From Streptomyces rapamycinicus NRRL 5491 (GTDB lineage Bacteria > Actinomycetota > Actinomycetes > Streptomycetales > Streptomycetaceae): a stretch of 64,000 nucleotides of DNA. The stretch is taken from positions 8,556,001 to 8,620,000 of the forward strand of contig NZ_CP085193.1 of the NCBI RefSeq assembly GCF_024298965.1, in the 5' to 3' direction. Below are positions 16,930 to 27,071 of this stretch, one piece after another. Both the position numbers and the translations under genes were made by a program. The notes below the pieces were generated by a model. It was not told where the DNA came from and searched no databases. It saw only the letters and a program-made list of their open reading frames with translations. The stretch's first letter is position 1. Every line of letters starts with the position of its first letter.

Positions 16930-17451
16930 TCAGGCCCTGAAGCGCTCCCACAGCCGCGGATACCGCTCCGCCAGCACCGCCTCGCTCTCGAAGTCGAGGG
17001 GCTCCCCGACCGGTTCCCGGGGCGTGGGCGGGAGCCCCAGCTCCGGCAGGGGCGCGCCGGTCAGCCGCTCGTACGCCTCGTCCGCCGCGTACCCCAGGTC
17101 CTCGCAGTCGCCGTCCACCTGCTCGTCGAAGTCCTCGAGCAGCTCGGCGAGCGCGTCCGGATCGTGCAGCGCGCCCTCGAAGATCTCCCGGCCCTGGCCG
17201 ATCAGCCAGTAGCGGAACGCCTCGAAGGCGTCGTCGCTGACCCCGCCGAGCAGCACCCAGGCGGCGCCCCACACATCCCAGCGGTACGCCCGGTTGGAGC
17301 GGGCCTCGAAGTGCCGGGCGAAGTCCAGCACCGCGTCGGGGTCGAGCCGTGACAGCTGCTCGACGAGCAGGTCGGACTGGTCCTCGGGGTCGCCGTCCGC
17401 GGCCTCCCGAGCGCTGTCGACCAGCCCCCAGAACTCCGTCTCGTCCATCAT
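16930..17451 (-). CDS. DUF4240 domain protein
   Basis: 173 residues from the first of two adjacent ATGs (17451, 17448). The core MDETEFWGLVDSAREAADGD, FEAFRYWLIGQGREIFEGAL and AADEAYERLTG matches the DUF4240 pattern of acidic, soluble proteins in Streptomyces. No catalytic motif recognised. The frame stays open upstream, but GC-rich non-conserved sequence there argues against a longer protein. Function unknown. Confidence 0.82.
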   Translation of the reverse strand: MMDETEFWGLVDSAREAADGDPEDQSDLLVEQLSRLDPDAVLDFARHFEARSNRAYRWDVWGAAWVLLGGVSDDAFEAFRYWLIGQGREIFEGALHDPDALAELLEDFDEQVDGDCEDLGYAADEAYERLTGAPLPELGLPPTPREPVGEPLDFESEAVLAERYPRLWERFRA

Positions 17452-17625
17452 CACGGGACCAGGATCGGCCCTCCCGCGCACCCCCGCACGCGGAACGGGC
17501 CGGATGCGGCCGCCCCGCAATACCGGACAGCAGGTGTCGGGTTTCCCTGCGAAGGTCGACCCGTGGCCGACCCGGGTCGGCCACGTCACCCAACACGGCA
17601 TTCACACCGAGAGGACGTATTGGAC

Positions 17626-18546
17626 GTGAGCACACAGGGCGCACTGGCGGGCCGGGTAGCGCTCGTCGCGGGGGCGACGCGCGGCGCGGGCCGGGCGATG
17701 GCCGTCGAGCTGGGGGCGGCCGGGGCCACCGTCTACGCGACGGGGCGCACCACCCGGGATCGGATCAGCGAGGTGGGGCGGGCCACCGAGACCATCGAGG
17801 AGACGGCGGAGCTGGTCACGGCCGCCGGAGGCACGGGCATCGCGGTGCCGACCGACCACCTCGAGCCCGAGCGGGTCCGGGCGCTGGTGGAGCGGATCGA
17901 CCGGGAGCAGGGCCGGCTGGATGTCCTGGTCAATGACGTATGGGGCGGTGAGGCGCTGATCGAGTTCGGCAAGAAGAGCTGGGAGACGAGTCTGGCGGGC
18001 GGGCTGCGGATGCTCCGGCTCGGCGTCGAGACCCACCTCATCACCAGCTACTACGCGCTGCCGCTGCTGATCCGGCACCCGGGCGGGCTGGTGGTCGAGG
18101 TGACCGACGGCAACGCGGAGTTCAACAAGACCTACCGTGAGAACCTCTTCTACGACCTCGCCAAGAACGCCCCGATCCGCACCGCCTTCGGGCTCGCGGA
18201 GGAGCTGAAGGAGTTCGACGGCACGGCGGTCAGCGTCTCACCGGGCTTTCTGCGCTCCGAGCAGATGCTGGACCACTTCGGGGTGACGGAGGAGAACTGG
18301 CGGGACGCGGTGGCGAAGGAGCCGCACTTCGCCATCGCCGAGTCGCCGCACTTCGTCGGGCGCGCGGTCGCCGCGCTCGCCGCCGATCCGGACCGGGCGC
18401 GGTGGAACGGCAAGTCCGTCTTCAGCGGGGAGCTGGCCAAGGTCTACGGCTTCACCGATCTGGACGGCTCGCGGCCGGATGCCTTCGGCTACTTCCGGGA
18501 CGTCGTCTTCGGCGGCAAGGAGGGCACGGCGGCCGACTACCGGTAA
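17626..18546 (+). CDS. short-chain dehydrogenase/reductase
   Basis: 306 residues. Cofactor motif ALVAGATRGAGRAMAVELG, the NDVWGG segment at the usual NNAG position, and a long C-terminal extension (FGVTEENWRDAV, KVYGFTDLDGSRPDAFGYF). The canonical Tyr-x-x-x-Lys is represented by YDLAKNA about residue 174-180, with a shortened spacing, so catalysis may be atypical. GTG 17626 (AGAGG upstream) is chosen; TTG 17620 is an alternative. It converges on the WYL gene with 19 bp between stops. Substrate unknown. Confidence 0.85.
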   Translation: MSTQGALAGRVALVAGATRGAGRAMAVELGAAGATVYATGRTTRDRISEVGRATETIEETAELVTAAGGTGIAVPTDHLEPERVRALVERIDREQGRLDVLVNDVWGGEALIEFGKKSWETSLAGGLRMLRLGVETHLITSYYALPLLIRHPGGLVVEVTDGNAEFNKTYRENLFYDLAKNAPIRTAFGLAEELKEFDGTAVSVSPGFLRSEQMLDHFGVTEENWRDAVAKEPHFAIAESPHFVGRAVAALAADPDRARWNGKSVFSGELAKVYGFTDLDGSRPDAFGYFRDVVFGGKEGTAADYR

Positions 18547-18565
18547 CACCGCTGACGCCGCACGG

Positions 18566-19531
18566 TCACCGGTACAGCTCCGCCGTACGGCACGCCGCCT
18601 CCGCGAAGAGCGCCCGCAGCTCCGGCGGCCCCAGCACCTCCGCCTCCGGGCCGAGCCCGAGCAGCTGGGCGAGGGCGACCTCGTACGACTCGACGGGCAG
18701 GGTGACGGTGAGCCGCCCCTGTCCGTCGGGCTTCCCGGCCTCGCGTACGGCCTCCTCGGCCGCCACCCGGTCCGTGACATGCGGCAGCAGCCGGGCCCCG
18801 GCCGGGGTCAGCCGTACGACGGCCCGCTCCCGCAGGATCGAGCGGGCGAACTGCTCGGCCCGCTCCTCCCAGAAGGCGGGCAGGTCGAACCCCTCGTCCC
18901 GGATGAAGCGGGCGCCGGTCGGTTCGACGGCGGCGAAACGATCCACCCGGTACACCCGGAAGCCGCCCTCCGCGCGGGCCGCGAGATACCAGACGCCCGC
19001 CTTGAGCACGAGCCCGTACGGTTCCAGCTCCCGCCGGACCTCCGTGTCCCGGCGCCGGTAGCGGACGGCGATCCGCAGATCGTCCCAGACCGCGTCGGCG
19101 ACGCCCGGCAGCAGCTCCGGCGCCTCCGGCTCGCGCCACCAGCCCGGGGCGTCGAGGTGGAACCGCTGGGCCACCGTGTGGGAGGCGTCCCGCAACTCGG
19201 GGAGCAGCGCGGCGGACACCTTCAGCCGGGCCGCGGAGGCGGCGTCCGCGAGCCCCATCTCGCGCAGCGCGGAGGGCACACCGGACAGGAACAGCGCCTC
19301 GGCCTCGGTCCGCCCGAGGCCGGTCAGCCGGGTGCGGTAGCCCCCGATGAGCCGATAGCCCCCGGCCCGGCCCCGGTCCGCGTAGACCGGGATCCCCGCC
19401 TCGGACAGCGCGGCCGCGTCCCGCGTCACGGTGCGCTCGGAGACCTCCAGCTCCCGCGCCAGCTCGGCCCCCGTGATCGAGGGCCGAGCCTGGAGCAGGA
19501 GCACCATCTTGATGAGCCGAGCAGCACGCAC
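18566..19531 (-). CDS. WYL-domain HTH transcriptional regulator
   Basis: 321 residues from GTG 19531 (AARLIKMVLLLQARP). N-terminal DeoR-type winged helix (ITGAELARELEVSERTVTRD), then RAGGYRLIGGYRTRLTGL, and a WYL domain around 140-215 with KAGVWYLAARAEGGFRVYRVDR where the ligand-binding W-Y-L triad is seen. A WCX-like C-terminus follows. Such proteins sense nucleotides or small ligands and control neighbouring genes. Convergent with the SDR gene; the target is not evident. Confidence 0.87.
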   Translation of the reverse strand: MRAARLIKMVLLLQARPSITGAELARELEVSERTVTRDAAALSEAGIPVYADRGRAGGYRLIGGYRTRLTGLGRTEAEALFLSGVPSALREMGLADAASAARLKVSAALLPELRDASHTVAQRFHLDAPGWWREPEAPELLPGVADAVWDDLRIAVRYRRRDTEVRRELEPYGLVLKAGVWYLAARAEGGFRVYRVDRFAAVEPTGARFIRDEGFDLPAFWEERAEQFARSILRERAVVRLTPAGARLLPHVTDRVAAEEAVREAGKPDGQGRLTVTLPVESYEVALAQLLGLGPEAEVLGPPELRALFAEAACRTAELYR

Positions 19532-19573
19532 GGCCCCATGATGCCGTGCCCTCCGGGCGCGTGCCGGGCCATG

Positions 19574-19796
19574 GCCTGCGGCGGCTCTTTCCCCTACCCG
19601 CCCCTTCCCACAACCAGGGGCTCCGCCCCTGGACCCCGGACGGGCTGGAATCAGCCCCTCCAGGGGGCACCTCCCAGCGGTAGCTGGGGGAGCTTGAGGA
19701 GCGGGGTCTGGGGGGGGGAGCCCCAGTTGAGGGAAGGGGCGGGTAGGGGGAAGCATCGATGTGCGGCTCCGCCGCGTGGCCCGCCGCAGGCGTCAC
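19574..19796. repeat. dispersed GC-rich palindromic repeat, copy R3
   Basis: Two facing arms: TTTCCCCTACCCGCCCCTTCCC with CAGGGGCTCCGCCCCTGG on the left, and GGGAGCCCCAGTTGAGGGAA, GGGGCGGGTAGGGGG, CATCGATGTGCGGCTCCGCC and CCGCCGCAGGCGTCA on the right. It fills most of the 280-bp gap between the WYL gene start and the aceE stop (19532-19811). Confidence 0.75.
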
Positions 19797-19811
19797 CGGG
19801 CGTCGGCGACG

Positions 19812-22487
19812 TCAGATGCCGTAGCGTTCCGCGGCCTCCTTGGGGGCCGTGGCGCGGACCGCGCCCTGGCGGGCGAGGCGGGACAGGGCGGCCACCACGA
19901 TGGCCGGGGCGTCCACGCCGAAGTGGCGGCGGGCGGCCTCGCGGGTGTCGGAGAGGCCGAAGCCGTCCGTGCCCAGCGAGTACCAGTCCTGCTCGACCCA
20001 CTGGCTGATCTGGTCGGGGACGGCACGCATCCAGTCGCTGACGGCGAGGACCGGGCCCGGTGCGCCTGCCAGGGCACGGGTGACGTACGGGACCCGGTCT
20101 TCGCCGTTGAGCTGCGCCGCGTCACAGGACAGGGCGTCGCGGCGCAGCTCGCTCCAGGAGGTGGCGGACCACACGTCGGCGGCCACGCCCCAGTCGTCGG
20201 CGAGGAGTTTCTGGGCCTCCAGCGTCCAGTGGACGGCGGTGCCGGAGGCGAGGAGCTGGATACGGGGGGAGTCCCCGGCCGGGGCCGTGGCCTCCTGGTA
20301 GCGGTAGAGGCCCTTGAGGATGCCCTCCTCGACGCCTTCGCCCGAAGGCATCGCCGGCTGGACCTTGGGCTCGTTGTAGACCGTCAGGTAGTAGAAGACG
20401 TCCTCGGCCTCGGGGCCGTACATCCGCCGCAGGCCCTCCCGCACGATCGCGCCCACCTCGTAGGCGAACGCCGGGTCGTAGGTGAGCGCCGCCGGGTTGG
20501 TGGAGGCGATCAGCGGGGAGTGGCCGTCGGCGTGCTGGAGGCCCTCGCCGGTCATCGTCGTACGGCCCGCCGTGGCGCCGACGAGGAAGCCGCGGCCGAG
20601 CTGGTCGGCCAGCGCCCACATCTGGTCGGCGGTGCGCTGCCAGCCGAACATCGAGTAGAAGATGTAGAAGGGGATCATCGGCTCGCCGTGGGTCGCGTAC
20701 GACGTCGCGGCGGCGGTGAAGTCGGCCATCGAACCGGCCTCGGTGATCCCCTCGTTGAGGATCTGACCGTTCGCGGCCTCCTTGTAGTACAGGAGCTGAT
20801 CGCGGTCGACCGGGTCGTAGGTCTGGCCGAGCGGGGAGTAGATCCCGGCGGTGGGGAAGAGCGACTCCATGCCGAAGGTCCGTGCCTCGTCCGGCACGAT
20901 CGGCACCCAGCGCCTCCCGGTCTCCTTCTCCCGCATCAGGTCCTTGACCAGCCGGACGAAGGCCATGGTGGTGGCGATCTCCTGGCTGCCGGAGCCCTTG
21001 GCGAGCGCCTGGAACGGCTTCGCGGACGGCTCGGGCAGGGCCACCGGGTGGACCCGGCGGGCCGGGGCCGGGCCGCCGAGGGCCGCCCGGCGCTCCTGGA
21101 GGTAGCGCACCTCGGGGGAGTCGGGGCCGGGGTGGACGTACGGCACGAGGGCGTCGTCCAGCCTGCTGTCCGGGATGGGGAGTTCGAGGAGGTCCCGCAT
21201 GGCGCGGAACTCCTTGCCGGTCAGCTTCTTCATCTGGTGGTTGGCGTTGCGCGACTCGAAGCCGGGGCCCAGCGTCCAGCCCTTGACGGTCTGGGCGAGG
21301 ACGACGGTCGGGGCGCCCTTGTGCTCCACGGCCGCGCGGTACGCCGCGTACACCTTGCGGGGCTCGTGGCCCGCGCGCGAGGTGTGGAAGCACTCGGTGA
21401 GCTTGGCGTCGGTGAGCCCCTGGGCCAGCCGGGCCAGCTCGGGGTCGGCGCCGAAGAAGTGCTCGCGGATGTAGGCCGCGTCGCGGGTCGCGTACGTCTG
21501 GAACTGGCCGTCCGGGACCTCGCGCAGCCGGCGGGCCAGTGCGCCCGAGGCGTCCAGCGCGAACAGCTCGTCCCAGGCGGAGCCCCACAGCGACTTGATC
21601 ACGTTCCAGCCCGCCGCGCGGAACTGGGCCTCCAGCTCCTGCACGATCTTGAAGTTGGCCCGCACCGGGCCGTCGAGGCGCTGGAGGTTGCAGTTGATGA
21701 CGAAGGTGAGGTTGTCCAGGCCCTCGCGCCCGGCCAGGGCGAGCGCGGCCGTCGACTCCGGCTCGTCCATCTCGCCGTCCCCGAGGAACGCCCATACGTG
21801 GGAGTTCGCGGTGTCCTTGATGCCGCGCGCCGCCAGATAGCGGTTGAAGCGGGCCTGGTAGATCGCGGAGATCGGGCCGAGCCCCATCGAGACGGTGGGG
21901 AACTCCCACAGCCACGGCAGCCGGCGCGGATGCGGATAGGACGGCAGACCGTCGCCGCCCGCCTCGCGGCGGAAGTGGTCCAGGTGGTGCTCGGTCAGCC
22001 GCCCGTCGAGGAAGGCGCGGGCGTAGATGCCGGGGGAGGCGTGGCCCTGGATGTAGAGCTGGTCGCCGCTGCCGTCCGCCTCCTTGCCACGGAAGAAGTG
22101 CTGGAAGCCCGTCTCGTAGAGCCAGGCGGCGGAGGCGAAGGTGGCGATGTGGCCCCCGAGGCCGTCACGGCTGCCGCGGGTGACCATCGCCGCCGCGTTC
22201 CACCGGTTCCAGGCGGTGATGCGGCGCTCCATGGCCTCGTCGCCCGGGAACGCGGGCTCGGCGGCGGTCGGGATGGTGTTGAGGTAGTCCGACTCCAGCA
22301 GGGGCGGCAGCGCGAGCCCGGCGCTCTCGGCGCGCTCCAGGGTGCGGCGCATGAGGTACGAGGCGCGGTGCGACCCGGCCGCCCGGGTGACGGCGTCCAG
22401 GGAGGCGCCCCATTCGGCGGTCTCCTCGGGGTCACGGTCGGGAAGCTGGTCGAGCGCACTCGGCTGCGTGCGTGCGAGATCGGTCAT
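19812..22487 (-). CDS. aceE: pyruvate dehydrogenase E1, homodimeric type
   Basis: 891 residues, full length for the homodimeric E1. It decarboxylates pyruvate with thiamine diphosphate and passes the acetyl group to E2 lipoyl domains. The TPP motif [18 protein letters not shown] ... [18 protein letters not shown] is intact; other hallmarks are [17 protein letters not shown], the inner-loop region [20 protein letters not shown], and SIEN-like [21 protein letters not shown] GntR regulator lies 91 bp upstream on the same strand, with a palindrome between them. In Actinobacteria E1 works with a shared E2 and Lpd, here encoded directly upstream. Confidence 0.96.
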   Translation of the reverse strand: MTDLARTQPSALDQLPDRDPEETAEWGASLDAVTRAAGSHRASYLMRRTLERAESAGLALPPLLESDYLNTIPTAAEPAFPGDEAMERRITAWNRWNAAAMVTRGSRDGLGGHIATFASAAWLYETGFQHFFRGKEADGSGDQLYIQGHASPGIYARAFLDGRLTEHHLDHFRREAGGDGLPSYPHPRRLPWLWEFPTVSMGLGPISAIYQARFNRYLAARGIKDTANSHVWAFLGDGEMDEPESTAALALAGREGLDNLTFVINCNLQRLDGPVRANFKIVQELEAQFRAAGWNVIKSLWGSAWDELFALDASGALARRLREVPDGQFQTYATRDAAYIREHFFGADPELARLAQGLTDAKLTECFHTSRAGHEPRKVYAAYRAAVEHKGAPTVVLAQTVKGWTLGPGFESRNANHQMKKLTGKEFRAMRDLLELPIPDSRLDDALVPYVHPGPDSPEVRYLQERRAALGGPAPARRVHPVALPEPSAKPFQALAKGSGSQEIATTMAFVRLVKDLMREKETGRRWVPIVPDEARTFGMESLFPTAGIYSPLGQTYDPVDRDQLLYYKEAANGQILNEGITEAGSMADFTAAATSYATHGEPMIPFYIFYSMFGWQRTADQMWALADQLGRGFLVGATAGRTTMTGEGLQHADGHSPLIASTNPAALTYDPAFAYEVGAIVREGLRRMYGPEAEDVFYYLTVYNEPKVQPAMPSGEGVEEGILKGLYRYQEATAPAGDSPRIQLLASGTAVHWTLEAQKLLADDWGVAADVWSATSWSELRRDALSCDAAQLNGEDRVPYVTRALAGAPGPVLAVSDWMRAVPDQISQWVEQDWYSLGTDGFGLSDTREAARRHFGVDAPAIVVAALSRLARQGAVRATAPKEAAERYGI

Positions 22488-22503
22488 GAGGCAACCGTAA
22501 GAC

Positions 22504-22520
22504 TGATCGATGATCGATCA
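22504..22520. promoter_or_regulatory. near-perfect palindrome upstream of aceE
   Basis: TGATCGATGATCGATCA is palindromic except for the centre. It lies 17-33 bp before the aceE ATG and after the GntR stop, a natural operator position for a PdhR/FadR-like regulator. Confidence 0.55.
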
Positions 22521-22578
22521 AAGACCCCTCAAGCAAAAACTGCTCCGCAGGCCGAAATTGGCATTCCGTGCCGCGAAA

Positions 22579-23202
22579 CTAGGCACGCGGTGCACAGCCG
22601 AGGACATGTTCCTTGACCAGTTCGCCGACCCGCGGGTCCCGCCGCCTGAAGGCGTCCACCACGGCCTGGTGCTCCTCGGCGTACGACTGCTGGACGGTGC
22701 CCAGCCAGCGGATCGACAGCGTCGTCCAGATCTCGATGCCCAGCGACTCCCAGGTGTGCAGCAGCACGCTGTTGCCCGACGCCCGCACCAGCTCCCGGTG
22801 GAACGCCACGGTGTGCCGGACCTGCGCCTCCCCGTCGGCCGTGCGGTCCGCCTCGTACAGCGCCCGCACCTCGGGCTCCAGGGCGGAGGTGTCCTCGGCC
22901 AGCACGGGCGCGGCCAGCTCCGCCGCCATCTGTTCGAGCCCGGCCCGCACCGGATAGATCTCCTCCAGGTCGGCGGCGGTCAGGTTCCGCACCCGGACGC
23001 CCTTGTTCGGCGCCGACTCGATCAGCCGCAGCGACTCCAGCTCCCGCAGCGCCTCCCGTACGGGCGTCTGGCTGACCTCCAGCTCGGTGGCGATCCGGCG
23101 CTCCACGATCCGCTCGCCCGGCTTCCAGCGGCCGCTGACGATGCCCTCCACGATGTGCTCGCGGATCTGCTCGCGCAGCGAGTGGACGACGGGCGCGGCC
23201 AT
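22579..23202 (-). CDS. GntR-family (FadR-type) transcriptional regulator
   Basis: 207 residues. N-terminal winged helix (SLREQIREHIVEGIVSGRWK, ELEVSQTPVREALRELESL) typical of GntR, then an all-helical FCD ligand domain (LEEIYPVRAGLEQMAAELA, VAFHRELVRASGN with the metal-ligand histidines, EEHQAVVDAFRRRD). It sits between the E2 gene and aceE, all on the minus strand, and a strong terminator separates it from E2. It probably senses an organic acid and controls aceE; this is inference from position and the palindrome at 22504. Confidence 0.88.
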   Translation of the reverse strand: MAAPVVHSLREQIREHIVEGIVSGRWKPGERIVERRIATELEVSQTPVREALRELESLRLIESAPNKGVRVRNLTAADLEEIYPVRAGLEQMAAELAAPVLAEDTSALEPEVRALYEADRTADGEAQVRHTVAFHRELVRASGNSVLLHTWESLGIEIWTTLSIRWLGTVQQSYAEEHQAVVDAFRRRDPRVGELVKEHVLGCAPRA

Positions 23203-23264
23203 GGGGGACTCCTTAGAACCAGCGGTGAACAGCTGCCATTATCCCGGCTGTGCGGTAATGAAAA

Positions 23265-23299
23265 CCGCGCCCCGCACGGGAAGCCCGTGCGGGGCGCGG
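23265..23299 (-). terminator. strong terminator after the E2 gene
   Basis: A perfect 16-bp stem (CCGCGCCCCGCACGGG with its complement) around a three-base loop, followed on the minus strand by TTTTCATTA. It is the best rho-independent-like signal in the window and should end the lpd-E2 transcript before the GntR gene. Confidence 0.85.
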
Positions 23300-23319
23300 C
23301 AGGGAAACCGAGGCGCGGA

Positions 23320-25071
23320 TCAGAGCCCGAGGTCCACCTCGAACTCGCCGGCCTCCAGGATCTCCTTGACGGCCGTCAGGTAGCGGGCCGCGTCGGCACC
23401 GTCCACCAGGCGGTGGTCGTAGGAGAGCGCCACGTACGTCATGTCGCGCACCGCGATGGTCTCGCCCAGCTCCGGGTGGTCGATGACCACCGGGCGCTTG
23501 ACGGTCGCGCCGATGCCCAGGATGGCGACCTGGTTCGGGGGCACGATGATCGTGTCGAACAGCGCACCGCGCGAGCCGGTGTTGCTGATCGTGAAGGTGG
23601 CGCCGGACACCTCGTCCGGGGTGATCTTGTTGGAGCGGACCTTGCCCGCCAGCTCCGCCGTCTTCTTGGACAGACCGGCGATGTTGAGGTCGCCGGCGTT
23701 CTTGATGACCGGGGTCATCAGGCCCTTCTCGGCGTCCACCGCGATCCCGACGTTCTCCACGTCGAAGTACGTGATGGTGTTGTCGTCCTCGTTGATCCGG
23801 GCGTTGATGGCCGGGTGGGCCTTCAGCGCCTGGACGGCGGCCTTCACGAAGAACGGCATCGGCGAGAGCTTGACGCCCTCGCGCTGGGCGAACGCCTCCT
23901 TGGCCCGGGCGCGCAGCCGCATGACCTTGGTGACGTCCACCTCGACCACGCTGGTGAGCTGGGCCTGGCTGTGCAGGGCCTTCATCATGTTGTCGCCGAT
24001 GACCTTGCGCATCCGCGGCATCTTGATGGTCTGGCCGCGCAGCGGGGACACCTCCTGCGGGGCGGCCTTCGGCGCGGCGGCGGCCGGCGCCTGGGCCTGG
24101 GCGGCCTTGGCGGCCTCCGCGGCGGCGATGACGTCCTGCTTGCGGATGCGGCCGCCGACGCCGGTGCCCTTGACCGTGGACAGGTCCACGTTGTTCTCGG
24201 CGGCGAGCTTGCGCACCAGCGGGGTGACGTAGGCGCCCTCGGCCTCGGGGGCCGCGGGAGCCGGGATGGTGGCGGCCGGAGCCGGGGCGGGCACCGGAGC
24301 GGCCGGGGCCGGCTCGGGGGCGACCGGCTCCGGGGTGACGGCCTGCGGCGCCGGGGCGCTCGGGGCCTGCGGGGCCGGGGCGGGCGCCGGGGCCTCCTGG
24401 ACCGGCTCGGGAGCCGGGGCGGGGGCGGCCGGGGCCTCGGCGGGCGCGGCGGCCGGAGCGGCACCGGCGGCGCCGATCACGGCCAGCTTGGCGCCGACCT
24501 CGGCGGTCTCGTCCTCGCCGACCAGGATCTCCAGCAGGGTGCCCGCGACCGGGGCCGGGATCTCGGTGTCGACCTTGTCGGTGGAGACCTCGAGCAGCGG
24601 CTCATCGGCCTCGACGGACTCGCCGACCTCCTTGAGCCAGCGGGTCACGGTGCCCTCGGTCACGCTCTCGCCGAGCGCGGGAAGGATCACATCGGTGCCC
24701 TCGGCGCCACCGGCCGGAGCCGCGGCGGCAGGAGCGGGGGCGGGGGCCTCGGCGGCGGGCGCCGGGGCGGGCTCGGGCTGAGCCGCCGGAGCGGGCTCGG
24801 CCGCGGGGGCGGGGGCTTCGGCCGGGGCCGCGCCGCCGTCGTCGATGACGGCCAGCTCGGCGCCGACCTCGACCGTCTCGTCCTCGGCCACCTTGATGGA
24901 CGTCAGCACACCGGCCGAGGGGGCCGGGATCTCGGTGTCGACCTTGTCGGTCGACACCTCGAGCAGGGGCTCGTCGGCCTCGACGCGCTCACCTTCGGCC
25001 TTGAGCCAGCGGGTGACGGTGCCCTCGGTCACGCTCTCGCCGAGCGCCGGCAGGGTTACGGAAACCGCCAT
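23320..25071 (-). CDS. sucB: dihydrolipoamide acyltransferase (E2), two lipoyl domains
   Basis: 583 residues. Lipoyl domain 1 about 2-76 and domain 2 about 125-200, each with the modified lysine in [10 protein letters not shown]; Ala/Pro linkers; a peripheral subunit-binding domain ([17 protein letters not shown] ... GRIRKQDV) near 285-320; and the catalytic domain ending [16 protein letters not shown] with the His-x-x-x-Asp active site. Usually annotated as succinyltransferase SucB, but next to aceE and lpd it is likely the E2 of pyruvate dehydrogenase, possibly shared with oxoglutarate dehydrogenase, as is known for actinobacterial AceF. It lies 51 bp downstream of lpd. Its lipoyl lysines are the probable LipB/LipA targets. 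Confidence 0.93.
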   Translation of the reverse strand: MAVSVTLPALGESVTEGTVTRWLKAEGERVEADEPLLEVSTDKVDTEIPAPSAGVLTSIKVAEDETVEVGAELAVIDDGGAAPAEAPAPAAEPAPAAQPEPAPAPAAEAPAPAPAAAAPAGGAEGTDVILPALGESVTEGTVTRWLKEVGESVEADEPLLEVSTDKVDTEIPAPVAGTLLEILVGEDETAEVGAKLAVIGAAGAAPAAAPAEAPAAPAPAPEPVQEAPAPAPAPQAPSAPAPQAVTPEPVAPEPAPAAPVPAPAPAATIPAPAAPEAEGAYVTPLVRKLAAENNVDLSTVKGTGVGGRIRKQDVIAAAEAAKAAQAQAPAAAAPKAAPQEVSPLRGQTIKMPRMRKVIGDNMMKALHSQAQLTSVVEVDVTKVMRLRARAKEAFAQREGVKLSPMPFFVKAAVQALKAHPAINARINEDDNTITYFDVENVGIAVDAEKGLMTPVIKNAGDLNIAGLSKKTAELAGKVRSNKITPDEVSGATFTISNTGSRGALFDTIIVPPNQVAILGIGATVKRPVVIDHPELGETIAVRDMTYVALSYDHRLVDGADAARYLTAVKEILEAGEFEVDLGL

Positions 25072-25122
25072 GGTGTTCGGTTGCTCCTTAACGATCTTTG
25101 GATGGTTCGCGCTCGGGATGAG

Positions 25123-26511
25123 TCAGTCGTGGGAGTGCAGCGGCTTGCCGGCCAGGGCCAGGTGGGCCTCGCCGAGCGCCTCGTTCTGGGTCGGGTGGGC
25201 GTGGACGAGCTGCGCGACCTCGGCAGGCAGCGCCTCCCAGTTGTAGATCAGCTGAGCCTCGCCGACCTGCTCGCCCATCCGGTCACCGACCATGTGGACG
25301 CCGACGACGGCACCGTCCCGTACCTGCACGAGCTTGATTTCGCCCGCGGTCTTGAGGATCTTGCTCTTGCCGTTGCCCGCGAGGTTGTACTTCAGGGCGA
25401 CGACCTTGTCCGCACCGTACAGCTCCTTGGCCTTGGCCTCGGTGATGCCGACGGAGGCGACCTCGGGGTGGCAGTAGGTCACCCGCGGCACGCCGTCGTA
25501 GTCGACCGGCACCGGGCTCAGACCGGCCAGCCGCTCGGCCACCAGCATGCCCTCGGCGAAGCCGACGTGGGCCAGCTGGAGGGTGGGGACCAGGTCGCCG
25601 ACGGCGGAGATGGTCGGCACGTTGGTCCGCATGTACTCGTCGACGAGGACATAGCCGCGGTCCATGGCGACCCCGGCCTCCTCGTAGCCCAGCCCCTGCG
25701 AGACCGGGCCGCGGCCCACGGCCACCAGCAGCAGCTCGGCCTCGAAGGTCTTGCCGTTCTCCAGCGAGACCTTGACGCCGTCGGCGGTGTACTCCACGCC
25801 CGAGAAGCGGGAGCCGAGGGAGAAGTTGATGCCGCGCTTGCGGAAGGCGCGCTCCAGCAGCTTGGAGCTGTTCTCGTCCTCGACCGGGACGAGGTGGGGA
25901 AGCGCCTCGACGATGGTGATGTCGGCCCCGAAGGACTTCCACGCGGAGGCGAACTCGACGCCGATGACGCCGCCGCCCAGCACGATCGCGGACTTCGGCA
26001 CGCGGTCGAGCACCAGCGCGTGGTCGGAGGAGATGACGCGGTTGCCGTCGATCTCCAGGCCGGGCAGGGACTTCGGCACCGAACCGGTGGCCAGCAGGAT
26101 GTGGCGGCCGGTGTAACGCTCGCCGTTCACATCGACGGAGGTCGGGGAGGACAGCCGGCCCTCACCCGTCACATAGGTGACCTTGCGGGACGCGATCAGG
26201 CCCTGCAGACCCTTGTACAGGCCCGAGACCACGCCGTCCTTGTACTTGTGCACACCCTCGATGTCGATGCCCTCGAAGGTGGTCTTCACACCGAATTCCG
26301 AGCCCTCGCGGGCCTGGTCGGCGAGTTCACCGGCGTGCAGCAGCGCCTTGGTGGGGATGCAGCCACGGTGCAGACAGGTGCCGCCCAGCTTGTCCTTCTC
26401 GATCAGGGCGACGTCCAGACCCAGCTGCGCCGCGCGCAGGGCAGCGGCGTAACCGCCGCTACCGCCTCCGAGGATCACTAGGTCGAAAACGGTGCTGGCG
26501 TCGTTCGCCAC
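25123..26511 (-). CDS. lpdA: dihydrolipoyl dehydrogenase (E3)
   Basis: 462 residues. Flavoprotein that reoxidises dihydrolipoyl groups with NAD+. FAD motif LVILGGGSGGYAAALRAAQ, redox disulfide GGTCLHRGCIPTKALLH, NAD motif VLGGGVIGVEFASAW, and the C-terminal HAHPTQNEALGEA with the catalytic His-Glu pair. GTG 26511 is chosen: GGAGG lies about 8 bp upstream and homology starts at VFDLVILGG. First gene of the lpd-E2 unit; its promoter must be in the 560-bp gap 26512-27071, the part outside repeat R4. Confidence 0.95.
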   Translation of the reverse strand: MANDASTVFDLVILGGGSGGYAAALRAAQLGLDVALIEKDKLGGTCLHRGCIPTKALLHAGELADQAREGSEFGVKTTFEGIDIEGVHKYKDGVVSGLYKGLQGLIASRKVTYVTGEGRLSSPTSVDVNGERYTGRHILLATGSVPKSLPGLEIDGNRVISSDHALVLDRVPKSAIVLGGGVIGVEFASAWKSFGADITIVEALPHLVPVEDENSSKLLERAFRKRGINFSLGSRFSGVEYTADGVKVSLENGKTFEAELLLVAVGRGPVSQGLGYEEAGVAMDRGYVLVDEYMRTNVPTISAVGDLVPTLQLAHVGFAEGMLVAERLAGLSPVPVDYDGVPRVTYCHPEVASVGITEAKAKELYGADKVVALKYNLAGNGKSKILKTAGEIKLVQVRDGAVVGVHMVGDRMGEQVGEAQLIYNWEALPAEVAQLVHAHPTQNEALGEAHLALAGKPLHSHD

Positions 26512-26841
26512 GTCACGTCCTCCATGCATGGTGCGCCGGGGCCGGCCGTTGGTCGGCCGGGCGGCGGCGTGTGTTCGGCCGCTTCTTACGTCGGCCCTGG
26601 TGTCGGGGGCCCTGTCCTGCCGGGACAACATCTTCGCACTTGTTGGGAGGAGGCGGGACGCGGGGCCGCTGTGTGAGAAATCTCCAGACCCCAGTTCAGG
26701 GGTTACCGCTGCGTATCCGGAACGCGAAGCCCCGTCGATTTCGTTGAGGGCGAAATCGACGGGACTTTCGGCCTATGGCGGCGGCGTCTCATACGGTCGC
26801 GATGCGTTGCCGCGACATGCCGCTGTGTCGCGGGCTCACGT

Positions 26842-27040
26842 GGGTGTCCGGCGGATCACGCGGCGGAGCCGCATATCGACGCTGTCCCCTCCCCGCCCCT
26901 TCCCGTGGCATCGAGATGCGGCTCCGCCGCGTGGCAGGGGCTTCGCCCCTGGACCTTGGGGTCTGGGGCGGAGCCCCAGTTGTGGGAAGGGGCGGGGAGG
27001 GGAGCAGCCCGCCGCAGGCGTACGCGTACCGCCGGACACT
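26842..27040. repeat. dispersed GC-rich palindromic repeat, copy R4 (most complete)
   Basis: Left end GTGTCCGGCGG (26844) and right end CCGCCGGACAC (about 27030-27040) are exact inverted repeats. Inside are the CGCGGCGGAGCCGCATATCG module, CCCCTCCCCGCCCCTTCCC, GCAGGGGCTTCGCCCCTGG, GGGGCGGAGCCCCAGTTGTG, the reverse GGGAAGGGGCGGGGAGGGG tract and CCCGCCGCAGGCGT. The whole forms a large imperfect palindrome of about 195 bp in the gap between lpdA and pepA. Confidence 0.8.
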
Positions 27041-27071
27041 CCTCCGGGCCTCGCGGTTTCTGGGTCTGGGC

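Noticed and set aside
22510..26481. Very long plus-strand frame (over 1300 codons) opposite the GntR, E2 and Lpd genes
   Set aside because: Same antisense GC effect; the three minus-strand genes are unambiguous.
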